Origin: Lycium barbarum
Lineage: Eukaryota; Streptophyta; Magnoliopsida; Solanales; Solanaceae
Assembly (NCBI RefSeq): GCF_019175385.1
Contig: NC_083341.1
Coordinates: 65,505,800 to 65,569,799 of the forward strand
Direction: 5' to 3'
Length of the DNA stretch: 64,000 nt
Part shown: positions 9,771 to 21,491 of the stretch, piece after piece
Layout: each line of letters begins with the position of its first letter
How positions within the stretch are numbered: the first letter of the stretch is position 1
Program-made: the position numbers and the translations under genes
Notes under the pieces: model-generated
What the model saw: the letters and a program-made list of their open reading frames with translations, nothing else
The model's database searches: none
What the model was told of the DNA's origin: nothing

Positions 9771-12700
9771 TTAAAGCAGGGATTTAAGGTTACCTGTGGG
9801 TATAGAGAACAAATGAGGATATTTCTTCTTCATTTCCTCTTCGGCCTCACATGTCATTTCCTCCCTATTATCGTTCCGCCACAGTACCTTAACAGAGGCT
9901 ACATCTTTATTCCGAAGCCTCCTTACCTGACGATCCAAAATAGATACGGGCTGCTCCTCGTACGATAGTTGCTCCGTCACCTGAATATCATCAGCAGGAA
10001 ATATTCTAGAAGGGTCACCGACGCATTTACGAAGCATAGAGACATGAAATACCGGATGTACCGCTTCCAAATCAGATGGCAAATCTAGCTCATAGGCGAC
10101 ATTTCCAGTTTTTCGAACAATCTGATAAGGCCCAATATAACGCGGACTGAGCTTACCCTTTCTGCCGAACCGCATCACGCCTTTCATAGGCGATACCTTC
10201 AGGAATACCCAATCGCCTACCTGAAACTCCAACGGTCGACGCCGTTTATCCGCGTATGACTTCTGTCGACTCTGGGCAGCCAACAGTCGCTCCCGAATAA
10301 GTTTTACCTTGTCCACGGCCTGCTGGACCATATCTGGGCCAATCAACTCTGACTCGCCAATATCAAACCAGCCAATCGGCGATCTGCATTTCCTGCCATA
10401 TAGAGCCTCGTACGGAGCCATCTGGATGCTGGAATGGTAACTGTTATTATATGCAAACTCAATCAATGGCAAGTGATCATCCCAGCTGCCTCTGAAATCA
10501 ATAGCGCAGGCCCGCAACATATGCCCCAGCGTCTGTATAGTGCGCTCGGCCTGTCTGTCGCTCTGAGGATGAAAGGCCGTGCTCAGACTCACCTGAGTCC
10601 CTAGACCCTCCTGAAACGACCTCCAGAAACGCGTCGTAAACTGGGCGCCTCTGTCAGAAATAATAGATATAGGAACTCCGTGAAGCTTCACAATCTCTCT
10701 AATATAGAGCCTGGCATAATCCTCGGCGGAATAAGTAGTTTTGACGGGAAGAAAATGGGCTGATTTCGTCAGCCTATCAACAACGACCCAGATGGAATCA
10801 TACTTCCGTGGAGTGCGAGGCAAACCTGTAATGAAGTCCATATTAATAACCTCCCACTTCCAAGTCGGGATTTCCATCTCCTGCAACAGTCCACCCGGCT
10901 TCTGATGCTCAATCTTGACCTGCTGACAATTAGGGCACTGGGCGACGAACTCTGCAATATCCCGCTTCATGCCGTCCCACCAGTATAAGCATCGGAGATC
11001 ATGGTACATCTTCGTAGACCCAGGATGGACCGAATAGCGAGCATAATATGCCTCGCTCATAACCTGCTGCCGAAGGCCTGCAATATCAGGTACACACAAC
11101 CTGCCTCTGTATAACAAAGTACCGTCCGGTGAAAACTCGAACGGAGTCCTCTCCTTATCATAGGCTGTGTCCCTGTACTGAGCTAAGACAGGATCTTCGT
11201 ATTGACGCCGCTTAATATCGTCCCTGAGGGATGACTCAGAAACCCCTCGAACAGAAATCCGTGTATCTCCAGAATCGGCCAGACGAACCCCGAGACTAGC
11301 CAACTGCTGAATATCACGGGCTATCTCTCTCCTGTCTGGCTGTAAATCGGCCAAACTGCCCATAGACTTCCGACTGAGAGCATTGGCAACAACATTAGCC
11401 TTACCCGGATGATACAGAATATCCACGTCATAATCTTTCAGAAGCTCCAGCCACCTCCGCTGTCGCAAATTAAGCTCTCTCTGCCTGAAAATATACTGGA
11501 GACTCTTATGATCAGTATAGATATCCACATGAACGCCATATAAATAGTGTCTCCATATCTTCAGAGCATGAATTACCGCTGCGAGCTCCAGATCGTGGGT
11601 AGGATAATTCTTCTCATGCTGCTTGAGCTGCCGGGAAGCATACGCTATAACTCTGCCATGCTGCATCAATACACAGCCCAACCCCATGCCAGAAGCGTCA
11701 CAATAAATAACATACTCGTCCGGTCCCTCTGGAAGAGTCAGAACTGGGGCTGTAGTCAGCTTCTCCTTCAGCAACTGGAAGCTCCGTTCACAAGCGTCAG
11801 ACCACAGGAACTTAGCTCCCTTCTGAGTCAGCCTTGTCAAAGGCGCTGAAATCGAAGCAAACTTCTCCACAAATCTCCTGTAATAGCCAGCTAACCCCAG
11901 GAAACTGCGTACCTCTGTGGGCGTCGTAGGTCTGGGCCAATTCTTCACGGCCTCAATCTTCTGTGTGTCCACCCGGACACCATCAGCTGCAATAACATGC
12001 CCCAAGAAAGCCACTGAAGACAGCCAGAATTCACACTTAGAAAATTTCGCATATAATTTCTGATGCCGGAGTACCCCTAATACCGATCTCAGATGATCTG
12101 CGTGCTCCGCCTCAGACCGAGAATAAACCAGGATATCATCAATGAATACAATTACAAACATATCCAAGAATGGCCTGAATACCCGGTTCATCAAATCCAT
12201 GAATACTGCGGGGGCATTAGTAAGCCCAAAAGACATAACCCTGAACTCGTAATGCCCATATCGGGTCCGGAAAGCTGTCTTAGGGATATCGGCCTCTCGT
12301 ACTCGCACCTGGTGGTAACCGGATCGAAGATCTATCTTCGAAAAACACTTAGCGCCCTGCAGCTGATCAAACAAATCATCAATCCTGGGGAGGGGGTATT
12401 TATTCTTTATAGTTACCTTATTCATCTGCCGATAATCAATACACATACGCAGCGACCCGTCTTTCTTACGCACAAATAATACCAGGGCTCCCCAAGGCGA
12501 AGTACTGGGTCTGATGAAGCCCTTATCCAACAAATCTTTCAGCTGCTCCTTCAACTCCTTTAACTCTGCAGGCGCCATTCTATACGGAGGAATAGAGATA
12601 GGCTGAGTGTCTGGGAGTAAGTCAATAGAGAAGTCTATCTCCCGCTCTGGAGGAAGACCTGGAAGCTCGTCGGGAAAATCATCTGGAAACTCGTTAATCA

Positions 12701-14642
12701 CGGGGACCGACTGAAGTGTCGGCGTCTCGGCGTCCAAGTCTTGCACCTGAACCAGATGACAGATATAACCCTTTCTAATCATTTTCTTTGCCTTAAGGTA
12801 TGAAATAAACTTACCTTTCGGCGATGCTGTATTTCCAGCCCAATCTAAAACTGGCTCCCCGGGAAACTGGAAGCGAACTACCTTATTCTGGCAGTCAACA
12901 TTAGCGTAACAGGAAGCTGGCCAATCCATACCCATAATAACATCAAATTCAGTCATATCTAACTCTACCAGATCTGCCTTAGTGTCACGGTCACAAACGA
13001 TCACAGAACAGTCTTTATAAACCTGTTTCGCTACAACAAAATCCCCTATCGGTGTGGCTACCTCAAATGGCTCTATAGGTTCAGACATAATACCAATTTT
13101 ACCGGCAACAAGGGGTGAAATATATGATAAAGTCGAACCTGGATCAATTAGTGCATACACAGATCGAGAGAAGACCAATAAAGTACCTGTGACGACATTA
13201 GGAGATGCCTCCTGATCCTGGCGGTTGGCCAAAGCATAAATGCGGTTCGAAGGACCGCTAATACCAGAAGCTCCACCACGGCCTCTGCCGCGACCCGCTG
13301 GTGCCGAAATACCCTGCCCCGTAGGGCGTATAGCCACTGACGAAGATGAAGACCCAGCGGCCGATCCGGTAGGCTGCGCTGCACCACCCGAACTACCCTT
13401 ATACGGGCAATCTCTCACAGAATGGCCCTGACGGCCACAAGAAAAGCATGCACCGGTGGCTCTGTAGCACTCTCCCGTATGGTATCTGCCGCAAAAAGAA
13501 CACTGAACCCTGGGTGGCCTCATCTGACCAGAACCCCAATCTGTCCGCGAACCTGAAGCCCTGGAGCTCTGGCCTGCTCCTGAATACCCTGGGCTATCGA
13601 ATCTGCGACCTGCAGGCTGGGGAGGCGCGCTCTGCGCCGGCTGAGATGAGAATCTGCTAGGCTGCTGCGGCTGTTGGGGCTGTCTGCCCCGAAAATCTCC
13701 AGATGACCTGGCCTTCTTGGGCTGTCTCCGATCCTGGCCCCTGTCAGGCTGGTGTCCTCCTCTGCCCCGATCCTCCATGCCCTGGGCATGGGCCTGGATA
13801 CGGGCAATGTCCATACTGGGCTGAGCAGCCAATACTAAGCAGCTATCAACAAAATACCGATCCAGCCCCATAATATATTTGTGCATCCGGTCCGCCATAG
13901 TAGCCACCACAGTAGGTGCATATCGGGCCAAGGAATCAAACTCCAAACTGTAGTCCCGGATACTGCGGCCCTTCTGCCTCAATAATAAGAATCTATCAGA
14001 TCTGGCTCGTCGCAACTCTGGGGGCAAAAAGTGTCCAAGAAATGCCTGAGAAACATCGCCCCAAACTGCTGGAGGAGCGCCGTCCCCCCTGGATAGCCCC
14101 CATGACTCGTACCAGTTTGCCGCCACATCATATAACCGGTACGAAGCTAACACGACTGACTCTGTCTCGGAAGCATTAATCAAATCTAGAGTACGTCGCA
14201 TCTTCCTAATAAACTCCTCAGGATCCTCCTCGGGCTTTGTCCCGAAGAACTCTGGAGGGTTACAAGTCAAAAACTCACGGGCTCTCGAACTATCACGCTT
14301 GACTGCCCGGTCACCTCCCAGTCCATGCCCCTAAACCTGCCCTGCCACAAGTCTAGTCAGCAACTGGACTGCCTCCCTCATAGACTGATCCTCAGTGCCT
14401 GGCCGTGGAGCTGGAGGCTCAGGTACTGGAACTGCGGGAGCTGGCAGTGGAGCCGTCCCCCGATCTGCAGCTACGGCTGCCCCAATCTCCTCCACGAGTG
14501 GCGGTGTAGAAGAACCCTCTGTCTGGGGCAAAGTCTCCGGAGCAATATATACCTGGGCCCTGGTAGTCCTCTGGACCCGGCTAGTCTCTCCTACGGCAAC
14601 TGACTTGGCCTTTTGGGCCGCTGTCGCCTTTTTTGGAGGCAT
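9771..14642 (-). pseudogene. Gag-pol polyprotein of C, with one in-frame amber codon
   Basis: From the ATG at 14642 (MPPKKATAAQ, a typical gypsy gag start) one frame runs 1624 codons to the stop at 9771. It is broken only by a TAG at 14333-14331 (codon 104). Domains by codon: capsid-type gag about 135-290; zinc knuckle [14 protein letters not shown] about 399; protease ALIDPGST about 500; RT about 680-860 with FIDDILVYS near 835; RNase H about 975-1095; integrase zinc region about 1205-1240 and DDE core with Asp near 1269, Asp near 1330 and Glu near 1366; chromodomain about 1560-1612. Changed residues: the final RNase H Asp is Asn (VVANALSR, versus VVADALSR in E), the integrase HPQTDGQAE motif reads HPQSDRQAE, and the chromodomain Trp of EEMTWEAE is Cys. 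The protein would copy and integrate the element. Programmed amber readthrough is possible but less likely than a mutation of CAG. Confidence 0.93.
14331..14333 (-). other. In-frame TAG codon in gag of C
   Basis: Reading GTT TAG GGG on the minus strand. Both sides stay in one frame with gag-like sequence and there is no frameshift. CAG to TAG by C-to-T change at a CHG site, a methylation target in plants, would explain it. Confidence 0.85.
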
Positions 14643-14829
14643 ATCTGCAAATATAGCCACTCGTTAGGAAGGGGTTATCCTGATAACACAGCTCTATCGC
14701 ACGATCTAAGACAGAATGAAGGGTAGTATCCTAAATGCCCTGTAGCCTCCTGTTTATAGGTGTGGTACACAACACACCGATAAACAAGAATCTACTAGAC
14801 ACGATCTGTGGACAATCCGAGGACGAACC

Positions 14830-14841
14830 GCTCTGATACCA
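14830..14841 (-). other. Primer-binding site of C (tRNA-iMet)
   Basis: The minus strand reads TGGTATCAGAGC, the standard complement of the 3' end of plant initiator tRNA-Met, 4 bp (AAAG) inside the 5' LTR. Confidence 0.95.
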
Positions 14842-14845
14842 CTTT

Positions 14846-17800
14846 TGTCACGACCCAACCCCGTGGGCCGCGACCAGTGCCCGAGCTGGGCACCTATACG
14901 TACCCGATACCCCAAATTAGCATATTAACAGAATAATAATATAATAATAATATTAGTGGTCGCTACAGAATTTAGCAGAAAAGCAGACTTGGCACACATA
15001 GGCCGATAAGGCCATCACAGAACAGAATATCCCAAACATATGTACAGAACCCACACAGATGTATCCACAGACCTCTACAGAACATATCATAATCATAAGA
15101 CGGGACAGGGCCCCGTCAAACCCTGAACAAAGTACATATCCAGATAGCAGTGACAGACTGTACCAAAAGATGGGCTCTGTAGAATAGAGCGCCCCAAATA
15201 GCAGAAATAGGATCCTAAACGTGTGGATCAGCGAACCTGTCGTCAGTACCTGCGCGGCATGAAAACGCAGCCCCCGAAGAAAGGGGGTCAGTACGAAATA
15301 TGTACTAAATATGTAAAGCGGAATCACAGAAGTCAAATCATAATGGTTACAGAAAATGAGTACAGAATCCAGAGTGTCAAATGCATATTTCCAAAACAGA
15401 CAGAATGCGTACAGAAACATATGTCATATCATATCATATCCGGTCCCTGACACGGGACTCGGCAGACAGAATGTGGCCACCCTCCCGACGCTGGTGCCAC
15501 TATACAGAGGAATCAGAAAAAGGGGCGTGGCCCCGTATCATATAATGTCATATCAAAATGGCCATACAGATCAGATCACAATAGGCAGACATGGCACATC
15601 ATACTCCACAGACCCATGTACGCGTATACCTTCCCCCTCACATCGGGACGCGGCGAACAATGCAGAGAATTTCGCTTGACAACATATCCTGGCCCGGGCT
15701 CAGTGTGGGAAACATTGGGACATCCACGAATGGAGTAGTGAGAGACTAATGCAATTTAAAAATATAATAAATGTTTTCAAATACTCGATGAAGCGTATCA
15801 AAGACAAACAAATCCAATGGGGTCGGACGGAATCATAATAAATGTATTTCGGATATCATAATAAATTACAGAAGTATAACTTTCCCGAAGTCATTCCGAG
15901 TGTCAAAATAATTTATAATATTTAACAGAATATTTAAAATAATATTCGTTAAGCGATTAGTAGGGTAATTAAAACATTTCTTTCAAAAATCGCTTAAAAA
16001 GGAAGCTTTAACACATTAGGGGCAAAACCGTAAATAGCGGGCCCGCCTTGGGACAAACAAGGCGGTGGGCTCAAATTGTGCCCTCTAAGCATATAGTATC
16101 ACCTAAAAAGGTTATACAAACATTCTATGACTTTCTGAATAATTTAGAGCAAAATTGCATAATTTCAGAAAAAGCGTATCAAAATGGTTCAATTCTACTG
16201 AAGGAAAAACTGAAATTTTGTCTTGCGGATTCCGAGGGCCAAGAGGTCCTTCGAGGCCCGGATCCGACCCTAACACACTAGGGGCATGCCAAGGGAAGAA
16301 TTGGGGTTGCTTTACATACCTTTCGCGCTCCTTAAGCCTTTCCAAACTCACTTCCCGTTTCGTCGAAAAACTGCAATTGGTCAAGTTTACCAATTGTGAA
16401 TTATTAATGTCATTATTTCAACTTTAAGCATATTTGGCTACCGAAATTTCGGCAGCACTTCCCCTATACATATGACACCCCGAGAATTCAACTCGGCTAT
16501 AAATCATCAACAACAACCCAAACGACAACAACAATATCAACAATGAACATTAAAAACACAAATATCCTTCAACTAGTCATTTTTCTCACAAGTTGACATA
16601 ATCTTCAATTCAACCCAACTTTCAACTAAGATCAATAATTTCATATTCAACAACCATCATGATCATCACCATATAGTTCTAGAAACATTTCATATCGTTT
16701 TCCTTAAGATATACACTCGATATACATGATATACAATCTTCCGCCAAAATCATAACTTATGCAAAACATCAAATCTTTTGCATACAACTTCATAAGAAGT
16801 TTTCAACTTCCAAATTCATCAACCATAATCATAATTCACATCTTAACAACTTCATTTCCATAATATCACAAAATTATTCTAAAGTGACATAATCATCTAC
16901 ATTCCAACTTCAACCAAAATTCATTCAACTTTCATTCCCAATATAATTTCCATCATAACCACAACTAGAATGCAACATAAAATTCAACTCATATATGTAT
17001 ACAACATATATACACCCATGGCTACATATATATATACATACCCACTTTGCAAACTTCCTTATTTCCATAATTTCTACTCATTTCCACATACCACAACATA
17101 AACAAACCTTCATAACATAAGAAAAAGGAATTGATTCTTACCTTTTTCTACAAACTTCTTCACTTGAACAAGTTGTCAACTTGAAGAAATAAGTGCTCCT
17201 TCTTCCAAAACAATTACACCAAGTTGTAGAGGACACTTAATTTAGTAGGAATTCAACAAGAAAATAATTTTAGAGGCAAGATTTTGAGGGGTGATTTTTC
17301 TATGGCCAAACCCGAAATGCCCTCTTTTTGTTCTTGTTTTTCTCTTGTTTTTCCTCCTATTCTTTCTCTTGAAAGTTCTATGGAATTTGGATGATTAAGT
17401 GGTCTTTTATTCATTGACCACATGACTTAATTCCATGGGCTTGGATCCTTTTTATGGACCATGGCCGAATGGCTCCTCACTTGGGCCTGAATTTTTTGTT
17501 TTTCATTTTTTTGGGCCAACTCGGTTGGTCCCGAGTTGGGCCTAGCCCACTGACCTTTCGACCTTAAAACGTTCATATCTCCTTGTACCGACGTCACCTG
17601 GGAACCCACGACCTATGGATGGAAAGCTAATTCAATTATCTACAACTTCTATTTCAAGGTATTTTCGAAATTCCAAACTTACAATACAGTTTTTGCCCCC
17701 CAAAGTCAGGTCACCCGAAAACGTTTTCTTAAAAATATTCGTTTGGAGGGTTTCCACTTTGATTTGGTCCAAAGGTACTTCATGAGTTGTGTTTAACTTT

Positions 17801-17903
17801 ACATATGTGATTCATATGACTTTTCAGATGTTCCAAAAAAAATCTCGGTATGTGGGCCCCACCCCAGCAGATGCTCCGAGGTCCAAAAATACGGGATATA
17901 ACA
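14846..17903 (-). repeat. LTR of C (5' LTR in element orientation)
   Basis: Same 3058-bp length as the other copy and nearly identical to it. Differences seen include the bases near 14862, 15003, 15119, 15186, 15578, 15632, 16067 and 17846. The AGTAC/GTACT repeat is at 15290-15306 and the GC-rich inverted repeat at 17514-17543. This copy should carry the promoter used for the genomic transcript. Confidence 0.95.
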
Positions 17904-18863
17904 GTAACAACCCCGATGTGGTGCTTCTAAGCTAGTTTAGGGAGCCTTAAATGGCCGTCCCTTCATTATACTGATTTGGACCTGTATTGGCATATGTTAC
18001 TTTGGTTTCCTTTAAGTGGATTACTTCGTATCTTTATTTCTTGAGTGGGTTGTTTCATATTTTGGAAGCCTGTGAGTGGCTTGCTTTGTACCATTGTTGC
18101 CTGTGAGTGGCTTATTGATGCTAATGAACCTGTTCGTCTATGAGTGGCTTTTTGATGATATTGGTCTCGAATTAAAAAGATTCAAATGGTAATAAATGGT
18201 ATACTGAATCAGAAGAGATATATACTTGTCTTGATGGTTTTCTATTGATGATTTTTGAGTTGTACGATTGATCTTTTCTTTGATTTCAAATTATTCTATG
18301 GGAACTGTTTTCACTAATCATTATTGTATTATTTTGTTATATTACTTATTGTCCCTGAGAGACTCACTGAGTACTCAGTACTCAAGCATACTATTGTTAT
18401 TTTTTATGGTATGTTAGGTAACGAAGAAGGGCAGGTACAGACAGATCTCGCGGATTAGTTGTACTTGCTGCTTTCCAGGTTGCTGGTGAGCCCATACATT
18501 TGTTCGTGGGTTTTCATTAAGTCAATTATTACTTCTTAGCAGTTTCAGGTTGTGTCCTGAGTTAGTTTATTTTCTTAGAAGCTCCATAGATAGTTATAAA
18601 CTTGTGGGTAGCGTCTTGGATGTCTCTTATGTTTTATGGAGGCATGTTACCACCTTTTAATTTGAATGTTGAATAAGACTTCGACTGATTTTTATTTCAT
18701 AAATGATGACCATGATCTTTATTAGTTATTTATAACATCTCTTGAACTATTAATGAAAGATTATCAAAAATGGACTAGATGGTTATTGATCTATAAGGTT
18801 CTTCCGATGTTGTTTATGAAATCGGATGTTGGTCACGTCTAGGGCGGGTTTTGGGGCGTGACA
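17904..18863 (+). repeat. 5' LTR of A, segment 3
   Basis: Resumes A's LTR after C (GTAAC target duplication 17904-17908) and ends GGCGTGACA at 18863. A perfect inverted repeat TGAGTACTCAGTACTCA lies at 18368-18384, the A version of the conserved AGTAC/GTACT block. Confidence 0.85.
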
Positions 18864-18867
18864 AACT

Positions 18868-18879
18868 TGGTATCAGAGC
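18868..18879 (+). other. Primer-binding site of A (tRNA-iMet)
   Basis: TGGTATCAGAGC lies 4 bp after the LTR end. It fixes the plus orientation of A and the end of its 5' LTR. Confidence 0.93.
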
Positions 18880-19789
18880 CTAGGTTTAGATGTGTCCTAG
18901 GATTTGTCTGTGTCTGTGGAGCTGTGTCTAGTAGAGTCTTCTTCATGCAGACTGGCCACCTGTATGGATGTATGACTACTAGGACATTTTAGGTGTTTCT
19001 CATTCTTCTTGATTCTAGATTGTACTATAGACTTGAACTTCCTTTAGGATCATTCTCACGTGTTCGTTACTCGTGCTTTATGGAGGTGACTTTAACTCAT
19101 ATTACAGATGTTAACCAAGTGAACAATGGTATTATGGAGTGCACATTGTTGTGATGTGTAATTTGATGGATGGTACAGAGTCGCTGAAATTGTATTGTAG
19201 GTGTTTGGTATATATAGTCGTTGTAGGGTTTGGTTGTTGATAAATTGAGACGGGTATAGAAACAAAAGTAGTCCTTGTCATAGGGAAAACTCTACCGAAA
19301 TCTTGTTAGGTTGAACGGAATAATTAAGATGTGATATGTTTCAAGTACTGGAGATTTGGATGAAAGGAACAATTGAGGGTCTCTTGTAGTGAATTATATC
19401 ATAAATTGAGGTTATATTCTTATTGGGTTAAAAGATCTGTGCTATTTTGATGTTTAGTGGAAGAACTATATACTAGGCTTGAAACTCAAAAACAACCGCT
19501 TGTGGAATAATGATTTAAGAAGATGATGTAGGTTATTTAGGATTTAATTTGTTATTCTCGGTTTTGTCATAAGATAAGTTAAGCTTGAATCATTTGTTTT
19601 TTAAGTAGCCTCCTTGTCGGAGTATGTTGTCTAGATTGATATATTGTGCGCTTCTTAGTCGAAGCATATATGTGTTGAACCTTTTGGGTATCTAACTTTT
19701 GAGAAAGTAAGATGAAGGTAGAAACCCTTCTTACTTCATGTTGAGACTTGAGTGTTCTAGTCGTTAGAATCCCTGTGAGGACTATGTTG
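18880..19789 (+). other. Leader of A, no recognisable coding
   Basis: About 0.9 kb between the PBS and the protease remnant. No gag capsid or zinc-knuckle motif is visible in any frame, so gag was either lost or replaced by unrelated DNA. Confidence 0.5.
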
Positions 19790-20101
19790 TTCTTGTTTGG
19801 GTGTTAGTTGTATTCTTGTCTTTCCGGGGTCATTTAGTACAAAGGAAGCTCGACTTCATGAATTGGCTCGTAGGGAGGTGGCTGAAGCCTCAGACGTTGT
19901 GGTCACATGTATTCTCACTATTTATTCTTTTGATGCATATTCATTGATCAATCCAGGTTCAAAAAACATTATTATGTGACTTCGTACTTTACCCTTGATT
20001 TTGGTAGGGAACCCGAACAATTGTTGGAGCCCTTTTTCTATGAATACCCCGCTAGTGTCCTTGTTATCGCTTCTAGAATATGTAGAGACTGCGTCGATGT
20101 A
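19790..20101 (+). pseudogene. Gypsy protease remnant of A, N-terminal half
   Basis: Plus-strand frames resemble the start of a Tekay-type protease region. EASDVVVTCILTIYSFDAY parallels the [14 protein letters not shown] region of E. It is followed by SLINPGSK in place of ALIDPGST, so the active-site Asp is Asn, and then by a segment ending RICRDCVDV. Frame changes are present. The remnant stops at 20101, where D is inserted, and continues at 46542. No function expected. Confidence 0.7.
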
Positions 20102-20439
20102 ATTTAACGACCCTCCCGGTCATTATGGGAAATGTAGGATCACCCCACCAAATAGAACTTTCCCAAGGGTAGAGCGAGCTAATAGAAACTCTGTTTTATG
20201 ATTCTAAGAACTGAAAATTTGACTTGTTTGTGATGGTTATTTGATTTTGTTAAGTCCATCGGGGGGAGGGTGACGTAGGAAATTGGAACTCCGTTGAGAA
20301 TTCTAAGGCCATGGGTGGATTCGTATGATGTTTTTATATATATATGCATGTTTGATTTGTGTTTGTGAGGCCTCAGATGAAATGTTGGGTGATATAGTGG
20401 AAAACTGGGCAAAAAGTCGAGCTTACTACCCAAATGGCA

Positions 20440-20595
20440 CCGCTGCGGCGAGGCTGGTACCGCTACGGTGGCACCGCTATAGCGGTGAGCCTCTCGTCGC
20501 TAGCGGTCAAGGTGAGTTCGAGGGTCCGCTGTGGCGGGGAATGGCCCGCTATGGCGATGTCGCCATAGTGGAACATGGGCAGCCATAGCGGAGGT
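20440..20595 (+). promoter_or_regulatory. CCGC/GCGG palindrome cluster in D
   Basis: CACCGCTATAGCGGTG at 20472-20487 is a perfect 16-bp palindrome. Related blocks such as CCGCTATGGCG, CGCCATAGTGG and GCCATAGCGG lie around it. It parallels the palindrome clusters of the other LTRs although its sequence is unrelated to theirs. Function not known. Confidence 0.5.
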
Positions 20596-20601
20596 CGGGG
20601 T

Positions 20602-21259
20602 TTCTTCACCTCTTTTGGAATTTCTTGAAGAAGATGACTTCCAACTAGGTTTCATACACTTTGTTTCATGGATTTAATGTTGTTGATCTTGATGTTCCTT
20701 TGATTCTGTTGAATTTGTGGATGAAATGTTTGGAGAGCTCTAGAGAGTTCTTGAAGGTTGTGAATGAAATATGAATGAAAATGAGTGAGAAGGTCACTTA
20801 TAATAATCACAAAATCTGATTTTTAATGAACAGTCGTCGGGGTGTACAGTGGTCGTAAACCACACTTTACGGGTCGTATACCAGTTTACGGACCGTATAG
20901 TGTGGTCGTATTTAAGCATGTCAAAACAGAAAGGTTGGCTGAGATCATGGCAGTTTACGATCGAGGTTTACGGTCCGTAAACCAGTTTACGAGCCGTATT
21001 CCAAGTCGTATTTAGCCATTTCACCATTGGATAGAAAGTTGAAATTTTGGAAGGCTAGAGGACGATGGCGATATACGGTCCGTAAATTACTTTACGGGTC
21101 GTATACTGATTTACGACCACTGGTTGTGTTGAAATTCTACAACTTCCTTATTTCTAAAATTCATAAATCGCCATTCCCTACTTAGTATAACATCGCATAC
21201 TCATACCCTTCGTTGGTCTTTTCATTGTACATGTACGAGGACTTTTCCAAGGTGTAACA
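20602..21259 (-). repeat. Truncated LTR of E (left copy)
   Basis: Matches 45164-45807 of the complete copy and ends GGTGTAACA at 21259; the matching stops abruptly at 20602. It keeps the palindrome cluster, including GGTTTACGGTCCGTAAACC at 20965-20983. A 10-bp indel near 20735 separates it from the other copy. Confidence 0.9.
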
Positions 21260-21320
21260 TTCTTCCCCCCTTTTTGGAACATTCGTCCTTTTTTTTTTTT
21301 TTTGGAACATTCGTCCTCGA
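21260..21320 (-). other. Polypurine tract of E plus a short duplication
   Basis: The minus strand reads AAAAAGGGGGGAAGAA next to the LTR. The following GGAACATTCGTCC block occurs twice, separated by a long T run (21289-21304), a small duplication with homopolymer expansion. The same block occurs once beside the PPT of C. Confidence 0.75.
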
Positions 21321-21491
21321 ATGTTAAAATACTCGGGAATCCTAGAAAAAATTCGCCAGAGTCTCCCTTGTAACTTGACACTACCATCTGTCATAGCAAC
21401 TCATAATATCTTCGCCTCACAGGGCTACATCATAATACCAACATATCCATGGCTGCAAATGACCAAAAACATAAAATAAAGCATACATACC

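Larger units (their letters stand above)
6590..17903 (-). mobile_element. Element C: near-complete Tekay-type chromovirus
   Basis: Flanked by a perfect 5-bp duplication GTAAC (6585-6589 and 17904-17908), with two 3058-bp LTRs. In its own (minus) orientation the order is 5' LTR (14846-17903), tRNA-iMet PBS, gag-pol, polypurine tract, 3' LTR (6590-9647). Gag, protease, RT, RNase H, integrase and a C-terminal chromodomain in one frame identify a chromovirus; the Tekay assignment rests on chromodomain type and LTR length. I count about 13 differences between the LTRs, roughly 0.4%, so the insertion is recent. One amber codon in gag and several changed key residues suggest this copy is not fully functional. 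It sits in the 5' LTR of A. Confidence 0.95.
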
